A DNA stretch of 64,000 nt from Zizania palustris (GCA_019279435.1 JAAALK010000079.1:105071198-105135197); one strand, 5' to 3'. Shown: positions 11,751 through 22,997, counted from the first letter of the stretch. The notes: generated from the sequence alone by a model not told the origin. Program-made: numbers and translations.

Positions 11751-11820
11751 AGTGAACTAAGTGAACTAAAAGCACAATGAACTGAAGACGATACCATCCA
11801 TATCGGCTTTTCGACACCTT

Positions 11821-12197
11821 CTATGTTGTTTGCCACACGCTTGGGAAATACCTTTTCAAATATCTACCATTCAAAGCTCTTCGAAATCGCTCTCCTTGCA
11901 GAGATTCTGGCACGTATGCATTGCTGGGAGTGATTTCGGCTATCATGAAAGGACCTTCCCAACTAGGTGACCATTTACCAAATTTTGGACTTTTCGTGCC
12001 TAAAGGTAAAATTGTCTTCCACACTAAATCTCCTACTTGAAACGATTTTGGTTTAACCTTCCTATTGTAGGCTTTGGCTACTCTCTTTTTGTCTACTTCT
12101 ATGGCTTCTAAAGCCCTTAGTCTCTTATCGATCACTTCCTCTAGATTATCCTTCAGAAAAGATTCATACTCGTTGACCGATAAGCCGTCTTGCTTTA
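11821..12197 (-). pseudogene. O integrase C-terminus
   Basis: Minus-strand frame with the C-terminal integrase module: FQVGDLVWKTILP, SPSWEGPFMIAEI, NGRYLKRYFPSVWQTT, then stop. It lacks a chromodomain. It continues the integrase at 23833-24685; insertion of A split it between the catalytic core and this tail. Confidence 0.88.
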
Positions 12198-12202
12198 ACA
12201 CT

Positions 12203-12697
12203 TGTTGGGGGAAAATATCTCATCTTCGGGGTTATTGCCAAAGCAGCATGAAGACAGCCAACCAGTTCGAAGATTGTCCGAAGGCCATCTTCGAAGGTGC
12301 TTGGAACCTGGTTCGAAGCCCGAAGACAGGCATTGGTTCGAAGTATGTCTTCGGGCCAAAGCCCTTCAAGATCTTTTCTGCCAGCTAAGATGGAAGACTT
12401 ATTTTCTATCCTATTAGATTAGTCTTTTACCATTTTAGCCCTATTAAGGAAACCGAATAGTTTCCTTAATGTCGGTTGTAATAAAGGGGTAAATAGGTCT
12501 TTTCCTTAATGCTCAGGCCTATAAATACCCCCCATTTCATCCTGTAATGAGGACCGATTACAAGTGAATCAATACACACTTACGAACTATTCTAAGTTAT
12601 TATCCTTTCGGAGGCTTAGAACAGTTTGCTTCGCAAACACTTCGTTTGTTAGTTTCTTTTCTACAGAAACCTGTTAGCGTAATCTTTTACGCCAACA
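12203..12697 (+). repeat. A 5' LTR (495 bp)
   Basis: Begins TGTTGGGGGAAAATATC and ends TTTTACGCCAACA. The TATA box TATAAAT is at 12520-12526, so transcripts should start near 12550. Identical by eye to 23333-23827. Confidence 0.97.
12520..12526 (+). promoter_or_regulatory. A LTR TATA box
   Basis: GCCTATAAATACCCCCC is the typical core promoter of these LTRs. The same block is found in the 3' LTR at 23650-23656 and, with small changes, in the LTRs of B, C and D. Confidence 0.75.
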
Positions 12698-12699
12698 GT

Positions 12700-12717
12700 T
12701 GGCGCCGTCCGTGGGGA
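12700..12717 (+). other. A primer binding site
   Basis: TGGCGCCGTCCGTGGGGA starts two bases after the LTR. D has the same 18 bases. The first nine bases fit the 3' end of plant tRNA-Asp, after which the match is poor, so the primer tRNA is not settled. Confidence 0.85.
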
Positions 12718-12759
12718 ACCTAGTCCAAAAAACTTCGTTCTCTACCAACCTCTTGCATC

Positions 12760-15700
12760 ATGCCTCCTAAGCGGAGCGCACCTCGCAATCCCACTCGGAG
12801 GTCCTCTCGGATCTCCGGAGAGATACCCTTCGACACAGTCGAAGTCGGAGGGTCTTCGACTATCCCTCCACCTCAAACTCCGCAAGGGGCTTTTATCCCT
12901 CGAGGATACGAAGCCTCTCCACCAACCCCTTCCACACTCCGACCACCCGGAGCCACTCTGCCACCCTCCATTCCGATTCAAACTGATCATACCAGCTCTC
13001 AAGACCCGGAAGGTCCTTCCGGAGGAGATGAAGATAGCCTTGGAGACATGGCCACTCAAATGGCCAATCTTCAAGCCGAAGTAGCGAGGTGGCGGCAAGA
13101 GGCTGCGAACAGGCTTCGTCCTCAAGCCACCCCAGCTATCCCCGAAGTGCACGAAGACGACGATCTTGATTATCCCGAAGCCCCGGAGAATGCCTCTTAC
13201 GACAATGAATCTCCGTTGCATCCCGAGCTTCAGAAGGTTCGCTTCGATCCGAGGTTCAAAGCTTCAAAGCTTTGCAAGTATGCCGGAGACGAAGATCCTA
13301 GTGAGTTTGCGCGTTCTTATGCCCTAGCAATCGAGGCTAGTGGCGGAGACAGAGAAACTATGGCGAAGTGCTTCCCGTTAGCCCTTCAAGGAGTGGCGTT
13401 GAGATGGTTCTGGTCTTTAAAACCAGGATCAATCACTTCATGGTCACAGTTGAAGAAGAAGTTCATAAGTAACTTTCAGGGCACCTTCGTGCCCCCCATG
13501 TCGACAGGGAGCCTTTTCCAAGTGAAGCAGCTCCCCGGAGAAACATTGAGACAGTACTTCAAGCGCTTCGCTCACACGAAGTCGCAAATCCGGGGGCTGT
13601 CTACATCTTCAGTGGTTGATGCGGCTCGGGAAGGCGTCAGTCATAAAGGCCTTCTGGATAAATTGCATCGAAAGAGCATCACTACGGTATCACAGCTGAT
13701 GTCGTACTTCGAGGAGTATTCGAAGTCAGAAGAAGGTTGGCTTCGGAGGACTACTGCTACTTCGACAGTGTTGACAGAAGTTAAAGCAGAGGTGAAGACT
13801 TCGGCTCAGCCGCAAGAACCAGTTCCCGAAGTGCAACATGATAGAAGAAGAGGGCAAAAGCACCCTCGCTCTGAGGTCTTAAACATTGCACCCCCGCAGA
13901 AGTTTGCGCCAAGAGCTCCACAGTCTGCGGGGAACAAGTCCAGCGGCTGGAGGCCGCCAGGGAAAACGGCTGGCAAGGGCCAGACCCTTTTTTGCTGTAT
14001 TCATGGAGAGAATCGAAGCCATGCAACTGACACCTGCAAGGCTATTCTTACCCTTCGAGGAGAATACTTGGAGAGAACTTCGGGTCGAGGTAGTACCGAC
14101 CGAAGTCCAGCAGCAGCAGTGCGCTCGGAGCCGGTCCAGGCTATGGCGCGGATAGAAAATTTTGATGCTGCAAGGCATCCTCCGGTGGCCAATGTTATGC
14201 CACCTCCGAAGCAAGAAGAAGGGCAAGATAGAGGGAAGAGAGTAGTTCTCCCTATCTCCGGAGGAGGTACCCTCGGAAGCATGTCCAAGAGACAGCGAAG
14301 AGAGTACGTTCGAGAAGTAGGCCACATTGGGACTTCGTCATCTGCAGCTGCAATGCCGGAGTGGTCTCATGTTCCAATATCTTTCTCTGCGGAGGATGCA
14401 GCTGGTATCAAGTTCCCGCATGCAGATCCATTGGTTATTACTGCTGATATTGCAGGAACAGAAGTTCGAAGGGTGCTAATTGACGGAGGTAGCTCGGCAG
14501 ATATCATATTTGTACAAGCCTTCGATCAGTTATGCATTTCCCGGAAGCATCTCCTCCCAGCGGCTCGTCCTCTGCAAGGCTTTGCAGGACCTCCGCTAGA
14601 TGCACTTGGCCAAATAGGCCTGGAAGTAACCTTCGGAGAAGGTTTACTAGCCCGAACTGAAGAAGTTATCTTTGATGTGGTGGACGCCCCGTATGCTTAT
14701 AATGTCATCTTTGGGCGAGGCATGTTGAATCAGTTCGGAGCTGTGGCGCATCACAACTACTTGTGCATGAAGATGCCCACACAATCAGGAGTTCTGACAA
14801 TCTTCGGAGATCAAGCCATAGCTCGGAGGGCAGAATATGGTCATGGTCCTCCTCTTGATCCGAGGCAAGTAAACAGTGTCCAAGATAATGGAGAAATTTT
14901 TTCAGCCTCCTCCGAAGCTTCGAAGAAGTCATTTCCAAGACCAAGTCCCGAAGGAGAAATTGCAACGAAGGTCATTGTCAAAGATGGTAAAGAATACACT
15001 TTTCAATTTGGTAAAGATTTACCTCCCGAAGTTGCAACTTCCTTGGAAAAGGTCGTAGAAGAAAATTTGGATGTCTTCGCTTGGTCTGACGAAGATATCA
15101 CCGGAGTCGATCGGGATATTATTGAGCATAGTTTGCTTGTAAACCCGAAGGCCCGGCCTGTTCGACAAGGGCTCCGGAAGATGTCCGCAGAGAGAGCTGC
15201 TCTAGCTAAGGACGAAGTTGAAAAACTGCTGAAGGCTGGGATTATCAGAGAAGTGGCCCATACAGAATGGTTAGCCAACCCAGTCTTCGTCAGGAAGAAA
15301 TCCTCCGGAAAGTGGCGCATGTGCATTGATTTCACATCTCTGAATAAAGCGTGCCCACGTGACCCCTACCCCATGCCCCGAATTGATCAGCTAGTTGACT
15401 CCACTGCAGGTTCGGAGTTATTAAGCTTCCTCGACGCGTATTCAGGTTATCATCAAATATGGTTGAAGCGCGAAGATGAAATCAAGACGAGCTTTGTAAC
15501 TCCTTCGGGAGTCTTCTGCTATGTAAGAATGCCCTTCGGCTTAAGAAATGCCGGGGCTACTTTTTCAAGATTAGTTGCTAAGGCTCTAGGTCATCAACTA
15601 GGTCGCAATGTGGAGGCCTATATGGATGATATTGTAATAAAGAGTGCTTTAAAGCACCAACATAGCCTAGACTTAGCAGAAACATTCAATAGCCTTCGGG

Positions 15701-18156
15701 CATGTGGGATCCGCCTTAACCCCGAAAAATGTATATTCGGAGCTAAGGCTGGGAAGTTGTTAGGGTACTTAGTTTCAAGCAGGGGAATTGAAGCTAGCCC
15801 TACTCAAATAACTGCGCTGCAGAAGATGGCTCCTCCGGAGAATTTAAAGCAAGTGCAAAAGCTGACTGGACGTCTGGCCGCACTTAGCAGGTTTTTATCA
15901 AGGTCTGCGGAGAGGAGTTTGCCAATCTTTAAAGCTTTGAAAGGGTCCGAAGATTTTGCATGGACACCGGAGTGTCAGAGAAGCTTCGAAGACATTAAAA
16001 ATTATCTCAGCAATCTTGCTACACTTACGGTGCCTATTGCGGACGAAACCCTACTTCTGTATCTTGCAGCTACAGGCTCAGCTGTCAGCGCAGTCCTTGT
16101 CAGAGAAGCAGATATCAATGGGAAGTTGGTCCAAAATCCTGTCTATTTTGTATCTGAAGCATTGTCAGGGGCAAAGACAAGATACTCCGAACTTGAAAAG
16201 TTCGTTTATGCTCTGATAATGGCTTCGAGGAAGTTAAGGCATTATTTTTTGGCTCATAATGTAATTGTACCAACTTCATATCCTTTAGGAGATATGCTCC
16301 GAAGCAAAGATTCCACTGGAAGGATTGGGAAGTGGGCAGTAGAACTAGCACCCTTCGGCATATCTTTCCTGGCAAGGACAGCTATCAAATCTCAAGTCCT
16401 AGCGGACTTCGTAGCAGAGTGGACTCCACCTACGAAGTTGACTCCGGAGAAATCAGATGACGGAGTTTGGACTATTTACTCCGATGGGGCTTTTCAAGCA
16501 TCCGGAGCAGGCATTGGGGCAGTATTAATTTCACCATCAGGACAAAGAGCAATGTACTCCGCAAGACTCAACTTTAAGTCTACCAATAATATAGCGGAGT
16601 ACGAAGGAATATTATTGGGACTCCGGAAAGCACGTGCTCTAGGGGCTACAAGAATAATTATAAAAACAGATTCTCAGATAGTAGCAGGGCACGTAGACAA
16701 AAGTTTTCAAGTCCGACATCCACAGCTTGCAAAGTACTTGGAAGAAATTCGTAAGATCGAAGCACATTTCAAGGGTATTTCCATTCGGAGTATCCCAAGA
16801 GCTGAAAACGTGCAAGCGGACATTTTAGCGAAGGCTGCTGCCGGAGCTGTGGATGTGCCTGACGAAGCTTTCTATGAGGAGCTCAATATGCCTTCGGTGC
16901 CACAAGTTGCTTCTGCAGAGATTCTCTGCATTCCTAGTGCAGATTGGAAAGATTCAATCATAGAACTCTTGCAAGGAGGAACAAATTTGCCCGAAGAACC
17001 CCAATTGTCAAGATTAAAGCTCAGAGCAAGAAACTATCAGTTAATCAACGGTATATTATACAAGGCCGGAGTATGTTCCCCTCTACTCCGATGTATATCT
17101 CAAGCCGAAGGCCAAGAAATTCTTCGAGAAATTCACGAAGGCCTTTGTGGAAGTCATTTAGCCCCTAGAGCTCTGGCAGGAAAAACACTTCGCCAGGGGC
17201 TTTATTGGCCCACAATAACAGCTGATGCGGAGAGCTTGGTCCGCACTTGTCAAGGATGCCAGTGGATGGGTCGACGGAGTCATCGCCCACCAACAGCTCT
17301 TCAAGTCATTGCTCCGGTATGGCCTATGGCCAGATGGGGTATGGATCTAATTGGTCCCTTTCCGTTAGCAAAGGGAAATCTGAAGTTCGCAGTGGTAGCT
17401 ATTGAGTATTTTTCTAAGTGGGTGGAAGCAGAGCCCTTAACAGCTATCACTTCGAATAATGTACAGAAATTCTTCTGGAAGAACATTATTTGCCGGTTCG
17501 GAGTGCCTAAATATCTCACAGTTGATAATGGAACACAGTTCGACGCAGAACCCTTCAGGAAGTTTTGCGAAGACCTAGGCATTCAACTATGTTTTGCTGC
17601 AGTGAGACATCCTCAGTCGAATGGAGCCGTTGAGCGAGCCAATGGAAATATCTTATCAGGGCTAAATCGAAGAATAGTAGGGTTGTCAAAGGGACTGTGG
17701 ACCGAAGAGCTTCCGAAGATTCTGTGGTCCATTCGGACTACGCAAACAAGGTCCACAGGTTTTACTCCGTTTAGACTACTATTCGGAGATGAAGCTATGA
17801 CTCCAACGGAGCTCAAAGGGGGCTCATTTCGCAGCACCGAACCAGACATCGAAGAAGAAAGACAAGCTTCGGTAGATTTGTCAGAAGAGACAAGGCTTCG
17901 AGCTGTAGCTAATTTATCAAAATATCATCAGCAGACGAAGACTTGGTATGACCCGAAGGTTAAGCTTAGTGAGTTAAGGCCGGGTCATCTTGTTCTACGA
18001 AGCATTATAGCACCAGGGAAGTTAGGCAATAAATGGGAAGGTCCATATCTAATCGTCCGCTCGGGGCGCCCTGGTTCATTTAAATTAGCTAATTTAGAAG
18101 GTGAAGAGTTAGCACATACTTGGCATGCGGAGCACCTAAAGCGATACTTCGCATAA
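12760..18156 (+). CDS. gag-pol: A Gag-Pol polyprotein (1798 aa), intact
   Basis: The start ATG lies 43 bp after the PBS. Domains in order: Gag helical domain with the ALRWFWSLKPGSI block (about residues 202-240); zinc-knuckle-like CCIHGENRSHATDTC (about 411-426); aspartic protease with IDGGSSAD (Asp575); RT with DAYSGYHQ and YMDD (954-957); RT-linked RNase H (about 1070-1180); a second, archaeal-type RNase H (Asp1242, Glu1280 or 1282, Asp1304); integrase with H1459, H1466, C1497, C1500 and catalytic Asp1529, Asp1589 and Glu1625 (35 residues between the last two); and the tail GNKWEGPYLIV. There is no chromodomain. The double RNase H is typical of the Tat lineage. No stop or frameshift and all catalytic residues seen, so it is probably functional. 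Confidence 0.96.
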   Translation: MPPKRSAPRNPTRRSSRISGEIPFDTVEVGGSSTIPPPQTPQGAFIPRGYEASPPTPSTLRPPGATLPPSIPIQTDHTSSQDPEGPSGGDEDSLGDMATQMANLQAEVARWRQEAANRLRPQATPAIPEVHEDDDLDYPEAPENASYDNESPLHPELQKVRFDPRFKASKLCKYAGDEDPSEFARSYALAIEASGGDRETMAKCFPLALQGVALRWFWSLKPGSITSWSQLKKKFISNFQGTFVPPMSTGSLFQVKQLPGETLRQYFKRFAHTKSQIRGLSTSSVVDAAREGVSHKGLLDKLHRKSITTVSQLMSYFEEYSKSEEGWLRRTTATSTVLTEVKAEVKTSAQPQEPVPEVQHDRRRGQKHPRSEVLNIAPPQKFAPRAPQSAGNKSSGWRPPGKTAGKGQTLFCCIHGENRSHATDTCKAILTLRGEYLERTSGRGSTDRSPAAAVRSEPVQAMARIENFDAARHPPVANVMPPPKQEEGQDRGKRVVLPISGGGTLGSMSKRQRREYVREVGHIGTSSSAAAMPEWSHVPISFSAEDAAGIKFPHADPLVITADIAGTEVRRVLIDGGSSADIIFVQAFDQLCISRKHLLPAARPLQGFAGPPLDALGQIGLEVTFGEGLLARTEEVIFDVVDAPYAYNVIFGRGMLNQFGAVAHHNYLCMKMPTQSGVLTIFGDQAIARRAEYGHGPPLDPRQVNSVQDNGEIFSASSEASKKSFPRPSPEGEIATKVIVKDGKEYTFQFGKDLPPEVATSLEKVVEENLDVFAWSDEDITGVDRDIIEHSLLVNPKARPVRQGLRKMSAERAALAKDEVEKLLKAGIIREVAHTEWLANPVFVRKKSSGKWRMCIDFTSLNKACPRDPYPMPRIDQLVDSTAGSELLSFLDAYSGYHQIWLKREDEIKTSFVTPSGVFCYVRMPFGLRNAGATFSRLVAKALGHQLGRNVEAYMDDIVIKSALKHQHSLDLAETFNSLRACGIRLNPEKCIFGAKAGKLLGYLVSSRGIEASPTQITALQKMAPPENLKQVQKLTGRLAALSRFLSRSAERSLPIFKALKGSEDFAWTPECQRSFEDIKNYLSNLATLTVPIADETLLLYLAATGSAVSAVLVREADINGKLVQNPVYFVSEALSGAKTRYSELEKFVYALIMASRKLRHYFLAHNVIVPTSYPLGDMLRSKDSTGRIGKWAVELAPFGISFLARTAIKSQVLADFVAEWTPPTKLTPEKSDDGVWTIYSDGAFQASGAGIGAVLISPSGQRAMYSARLNFKSTNNIAEYEGILLGLRKARALGATRIIIKTDSQIVAGHVDKSFQVRHPQLAKYLEEIRKIEAHFKGISIRSIPRAENVQADILAKAAAGAVDVPDEAFYEELNMPSVPQVASAEILCIPSADWKDSIIELLQGGTNLPEEPQLSRLKLRARNYQLINGILYKAGVCSPLLRCISQAEGQEILREIHEGLCGSHLAPRALAGKTLRQGLYWPTITADAESLVRTCQGCQWMGRRSHRPPTALQVIAPVWPMARWGMDLIGPFPLAKGNLKFAVVAIEYFSKWVEAEPLTAITSNNVQKFFWKNIICRFGVPKYLTVDNGTQFDAEPFRKFCEDLGIQLCFAAVRHPQSNGAVERANGNILSGLNRRIVGLSKGLWTEELPKILWSIRTTQTRSTGFTPFRLLFGDEAMTPTELKGGSFRSTEPDIEEERQASVDLSEETRLRAVANLSKYHQQTKTWYDPKVKLSELRPGHLVLRSIIAPGKLGNKWEGPYLIVRSGRPGSFKLANLEGEELAHTWHAEHLKRYFA

Positions 18157-18360
18157 GGGCTCCTTGTAATTCGCTTGTAATCACCTATAAATTAATAAAG
18201 CATACACCCTGTGGCTTGCCTTCCCCTTGACGCTCCTAGTTTCCCGAGCGGACGCGCTGGGACAGAAGTCGTTCGAGAGGGAAGTGTTATCAAGCAGGGC
18301 TGTATTTCCGGACTTCGTACCCATAAAGTCGAGGCCTCCGGTGTGGTGGCTGAAATCCAT

Positions 18361-18838
18361 CCGGAGCCCAAGCTGATACCTTGTAGGCATCCGTAAAAGA
18401 GCCAATACCACATTCTACGGAGTCCAAGCTTTGGCTGGTAGACTTCCGTAAAAAGAGCCGAAGGTGGCCAAAATCTGCGGAGTCCAAGCTGCAGCTTGTC
18501 AGACTTCCGTAAAAAGAGCCGAAGGTGGCCAAATTCTGCGAAGTCCAAGCTCCGGCTGGTAGACTTCTGCAAAAAAGAGCCCAAGTGGCCAAATTCTGCG
18601 AAGTCCAAGCTCCGGCTGGTAGACTTCTGCAAAAAAGAGCCCAAGTGGCCAAATTCTGCGAAGTCCAAGCTCCGGCTGGTAGACTTCTGCAAAAAAGAGC
18701 CCAAGTGGCCAAATTCTGCGAAGTCCAAGCTCCGGCTGGTAGACTTCTGCAAAAATAACCGAAGATGGCTACAATTTCTGCGAAATCCAAGCTCCGGCTG
18801 GTAGATTTCTGCAAAAAACAGCTGAAGGTGGCTAAAGC
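18361..18838 (+). repeat. A tandem repeat, eight units of 60 bp
   Basis: The unit core is AGTCCAAGCTCCGGCTGGTA followed by GACTTCTGC, a short A run and GTGGCCAAATTCTGCG. Units 18541-18600, 18601-18660 and 18661-18720 are identical; the outer units are diverged. The array lies after the pol stop, the same position as the unrelated-looking shorter arrays of B and C. Two long frames across it are periodicity artefacts. Confidence 0.96.
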
Positions 18839-19497
18839 AAAACAGCATTTAAGCCATGAGCTTCGAATGACTGTTCATATGCGTCCGAAGTAACAATTTT
18901 TTTTAAGACACTAAAGTGTCCTGGAAGTTATCTCAATTGATTTCTTTCATGAAATAAACAAAGGTACCAAGTTACCATTCTTCTGACTACAAATAGTCGA
19001 AGACATTTCATAAGATTTCAAAAGATCTTTAAAAATGACAGAGGGGCTCCGAACCCCCAAGAAAAAATTGTACTCCGAAGTTTTTCTTTGCGCATAACCA
19101 TCTTTGAATACAGTTCGAAGTTGCTTATACCCAAAGAGGGGCTAGTAATATGGAGACAATTTTAAATCGGCATTCATTATCAAAATAAATGTATTTACAG
19201 ATTACATTATGAAAAATTGGTATCTATACCAAGAAGGAATCGGAGACCTCTTCGGTCCCGAGAGCTAGGGGTAGAACGACTAGTTCCAACATCGGAAGTT
19301 CTAAGAACTTTACATTTAACTCTCTTTCTCCCCTTCGAAGCTCTAAAATCCTTCTGTTCTTGTTGAAGTTCGGCCCAAGTTCGAAGCCGCTCGGGGCTTC
19401 TCTCCCAGCTTCTAAGATCTTCAGATCTTTTATTTTGGGCTTCACTTTCGTCTTCGGACCATTTAGTGTCTTCAGAAGACGAGGTGTTTGCGTCGCT
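18839..19497 (-). other. A spacer: 3' region of the antisense gene
   Basis: AT-rich to 19220. From 19497 down to about 19220 the minus strand stays open in the frame of antisense exon 5 after its TAG, and reads SEDLRSWERSPERLRTWAE. This resembles the C-terminal part of the B and C copies (LRSWAQLQEDQ). It could be former coding sequence or 3' untranslated region. Confidence 0.5.
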
Positions 19498-22400
19498 CTA
19501 TTTATCTTCCTCTTTAATATAAGACAATACGTCTTTGATTACTTCGGGCGCAATAACGCCGGAGTCATCTCGAGGGATAAGAAATCGAGGACGCTTATAA
19601 CTCTTTAGAAGTTCGAAGGTGTTCCACAGTGAGCGAAGTTCGCTGTTAAGCTCTAACACTTCGATATCTTCGATAAGAGGCAAAGCCTAAAAATATGACA
19701 AACAAGATTTTCATTGATAAATGTTTACAAGCACAAAGTTTTACACGGTTAAAAATCCTAAAACATTCCTAAACCTGTGGGTTTGAAGGAGGTTGGCTGC
19801 TCGAAGCTTGGCTCCGAACATGCTTCTGGCGTTGGCCTTCATCAATCCAAGCCTTGATCACAGATCGACCTTCGGCTCTCCATGAAGTTTGGAAGGCTCG
19901 CCAAGCAGCAGCTACACCTTCGGAAGGTTTGAGAAGTCGGTCGTCGTCGAAGGTGATTGGACCTCTTCCTGCGTCCGGAGTTATTGATCGGCCCAAATCC
20001 TCGTAATAGTGAAGTAGACCAACAGCAGACACATGTCCGGAGAGTTCTCCGTATCTAATGCCCGCCGTCTTCATCTGCTTCGCCACCCCTTGGATCCTTT
20101 TCAACCGGCGCAGAAGGCTGATGTTATCATCAGAAGGAAGAATTCCGGTAGTACCGAAGTATTCCAGGACTTCTAACAACTGATTCATAACCTCCGCAGC
20201 CACCTTCTCAGACTTCAACTTATCTTCGTTCAGCGCATCCTTCGCCGAAGTAACTTCGTCCAAAACCCCAGAAAGCCTAGCATTCTCAGTGGTCAAAGTG
20301 TTTTTCTGTGTCAACAATTGGCTAGCTTCCTCTTCAAGCCGGACGAGCCTAGACCCTGCAGTAGCATGCTCCGCCCGCAGTTTGTCAACCTCTGCTCGAA
20401 GCACAATCCTTTCCGCTTCGAGCTCTTTCTTTACAGCTTCCAAGCTTTGCCTGGCCCTTCGCTCTGTTAGTATTATATTGTCCATTTGAGTCACTCGACT
20501 TTCAGAGATGTTAAAATTCCTTTGAAGAGTACTATTTTCTTCCCGAAGCCGAGCGATTTCTTCATCATTGCATAGACTTGCAGCTCGGGCCAAGACAGTT
20601 TGCTGCCAAAGTAAAAATCAAAGTAAATATTCATTCGAAGATAAATTCTATAATAATTTGCAGTTGTTTCATACCTGATAAGCTGTACGTTCAATAATGG
20701 CATTAAGCTCCGTTCTGTCAGCCTTGCGCAGGATGGCCACTAATTCGGTCTCCCCTATCTCACGACTAGCTCGATCCAAAGGTTCGAGCAAAGTCCGAAG
20801 ACCAGTTGTTTGCCCTAAGAAAGGAGCCAGCAAGGGGAGCATGCTTATTGCCTCTTGGTCATCTTCGTTCAATGAAGGACCGGAGCTTTGGCCTGCGGTC
20901 TTCGGAGCCACTGGAGTTTGAGCCTCCCTGGAAGATTGGCTCTCGTCTGTTGAATCAGACGGAGTTGATTCGGAGCTTATAGCAGGCAGGGGCTCTATTT
21001 GTCTTTTGCCTCTTCCAGGTCCCTTTTGAGTAACTCTCGGGGCTGGCTCCGAAGTCGTCGAAGGTTCAGGAATTATTTCCTCCTGGCGGACTTCTTCCAT
21101 AGGCGTGGGTTCTGCAAAGTAATCAAAAGTATTATACATAGTATAAAAATTCAAATAAATACAAAAGTTCTTCGAGTTCTACCTTCGGCAGTCCGTGGAG
21201 GAGTCGTTGTTGGACTGATTGGTGGATCGAAAGCTAATTCTTCATCTGAATCAGCCGTTGAATCATGGACTACAGGAGCATCGTCCTGGGTAGTCCTCGC
21301 TGCTTCTTCAGGAATCGAAGCTATAGTGACTCCAACCCCACTTTCATTCACAGGAACTTCGTCCTGAGCTACATCTTCTTGAACTACCGAAGTCCTTGGT
21401 TGATCAACGTTTTCTCCGGACTCCGGTACGTTCGCAGGTACTCCGGTTTGTGCGGCCCTTTGAGTTTCATTCTCTTCCAGTAGGCGCACAAGTAACCTTT
21501 CCACTTCTTCTTGGGAATCGGAAACGGAAGCTCTGGAGCTCGAAGGTATAGGATCTAAAGGTGCGAGGTTCTTCGGCTTCCGAGCCACCCTCTTCACCGG
21601 AGTTTTTGCTGAACTTGAAGTTCCAGTTTCGACTTTCCTTTTTTGAGGCCCTTTCTCCAAAGGCGCCCAATCCATCAGAGGGGGAGGAGTGAGTTTCAGC
21701 ATTCCCCATACTCTGTTAAATCTTTCCCAACTCCCAACCAGCTTAATTCGCCACTCTTTTTCGGTCGGAGTTGGAGCACCCAAGATTTTTTCCGAAGCCC
21801 TTATAATCTGTTCTGAAGTAACAGGGGCTGAAAATTCTACAAAATAAATAATTCAAGTCAGTTTTTTCTTCGAAGCAATATGTTTAATGCATGTTGTTTT
21901 CGAAGTTACCTGTAGGACTTGAAGTCAAGTTAATTCTGCGAAGACCACCTTCGGAGTCATCTTCGAAGATAATAGGCCAGTCGGCCATCAGTGGAGGAAT
22001 TTGAAGACCGATGAACTCTTCTGCCAAATCCCGCATACTGAGCCTTCGGCTAACTTTTTCAAGCAAGTTCAGACGAGCTTCGAATTGACCTTCGTCAGGA
22101 CGCACCAAAGCCTCCTTTCGGAATTGGATTTCTCTAAGGGGTCCGGCCAGAGGATTGCTTGCCCCGACTTCAGCATAGAACCATTTCAAAATCCAGTCGG
22201 TGTACCACCTAGCGTTGGTGGCTTTAGCAGGAAAGCGAAGGGCGTACTCATCCCGAAGTCTAAAGTTGATACTGCCAAAAGACGTTACTACTTTTTCACC
22301 TCCGGGAGCTACGAAGGTTTTTGGCTGGCAGGTTGCTCTATGTAATGCAGCGAAGATTTCCGCCCTTCCTTCACATCCTTCGGCTCTTAAGGCCCATTCA

Positions 22401-22759
22401 AAAATAGCTAATCTAGCTACTGCGTTCGGAGATAATTGAGGGAGAGTTATATGGAACAGTTCGAGTACCTCTGCTAGGAAGTCCACTGCAGGAAGACCCA
22501 AACCGGCTTCGAAAAAAGCTTCGAACACTACTACTTCTCCGGGTCTGGGCACTGGAATCACTTCTTTCCCTGGTTTTCGAATCATAACTCCCGCACCAAT
22601 ATTTCCTCCTACTGCCATTGCCAGGGACTCTCTTTTGCAGGTTGAAGGTCCTAATTCAAAGGATTGGTCCAAATATTTGGTCGATGGAGGGCACAGACCT
22701 TGATCATCGGCGATTTGGGGATTTTTTCCCTTTGCCGCCATGGAAGTTGTCGCCTGCAT
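19498..22759 (-). CDS. A antisense gene, five exons, 985 aa (PF04195/Transposase_28-like plus coiled coil)
   Basis: Exons on the minus strand: 22759-21910, 21836-21183, 21111-20675, 20602-19775, 19686-19498. Introns are 73, 71, 72 and 88 bp, all GT-AG; exon lengths 850, 654, 437, 828 and 189 join into one frame. Exon 1 carries the conserved LPQLSPNAVARLAIFEWALR, FGSINFRLRDEYALRFPAKA and SMRDLAEEFIGLQIPPL blocks of the putative gypsy type transposon family. Exons 2 and 3 are acidic and low complexity; exon 4 is a long coiled coil. The start is the first in-frame ATG; the frame is open further up but without ATG. Exon 5 ends at TAG 19500-19498, perhaps early. Function unknown; extra antisense genes are known in Tat elements. 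Confidence 0.85.
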
Positions 22760-22997
22760 TGAAGGCGTCGCCGCCACTGTTGCCGCTGCCGCTGCCGCAG
22801 TCGCTTGTTGACGAACCAAGGTCGAAGGAGGCAGCAGAGCCTTTGGTCTTCGCCATCACAATTACTGGATCGATCTGAGAGAGTGGGGACTAGGACTCAA
22901 GAACTCGAAAGCTAGGGCTCAAGAACTCAAAGGGCTCAAAAGGCTTTTGACTGAGAGCAAGCAGTGAAAAGGTAATCGAGTAAGTTCTGGAGTTCTT

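Noticed and set aside
18496..18848. Long repeated open frames on both strands
   Set aside because: They follow from 60-bp periodicity (a multiple of three) without stops; no start context or homolog seen.
21884..22819. DNA transposase gene, going by the family name Transposase_28
   Set aside because: No catalytic DDE motif is visible, no terminal inverted repeats surround it, and it recurs at the same place in four gypsy elements. It is an accessory gene of the retrotransposon.
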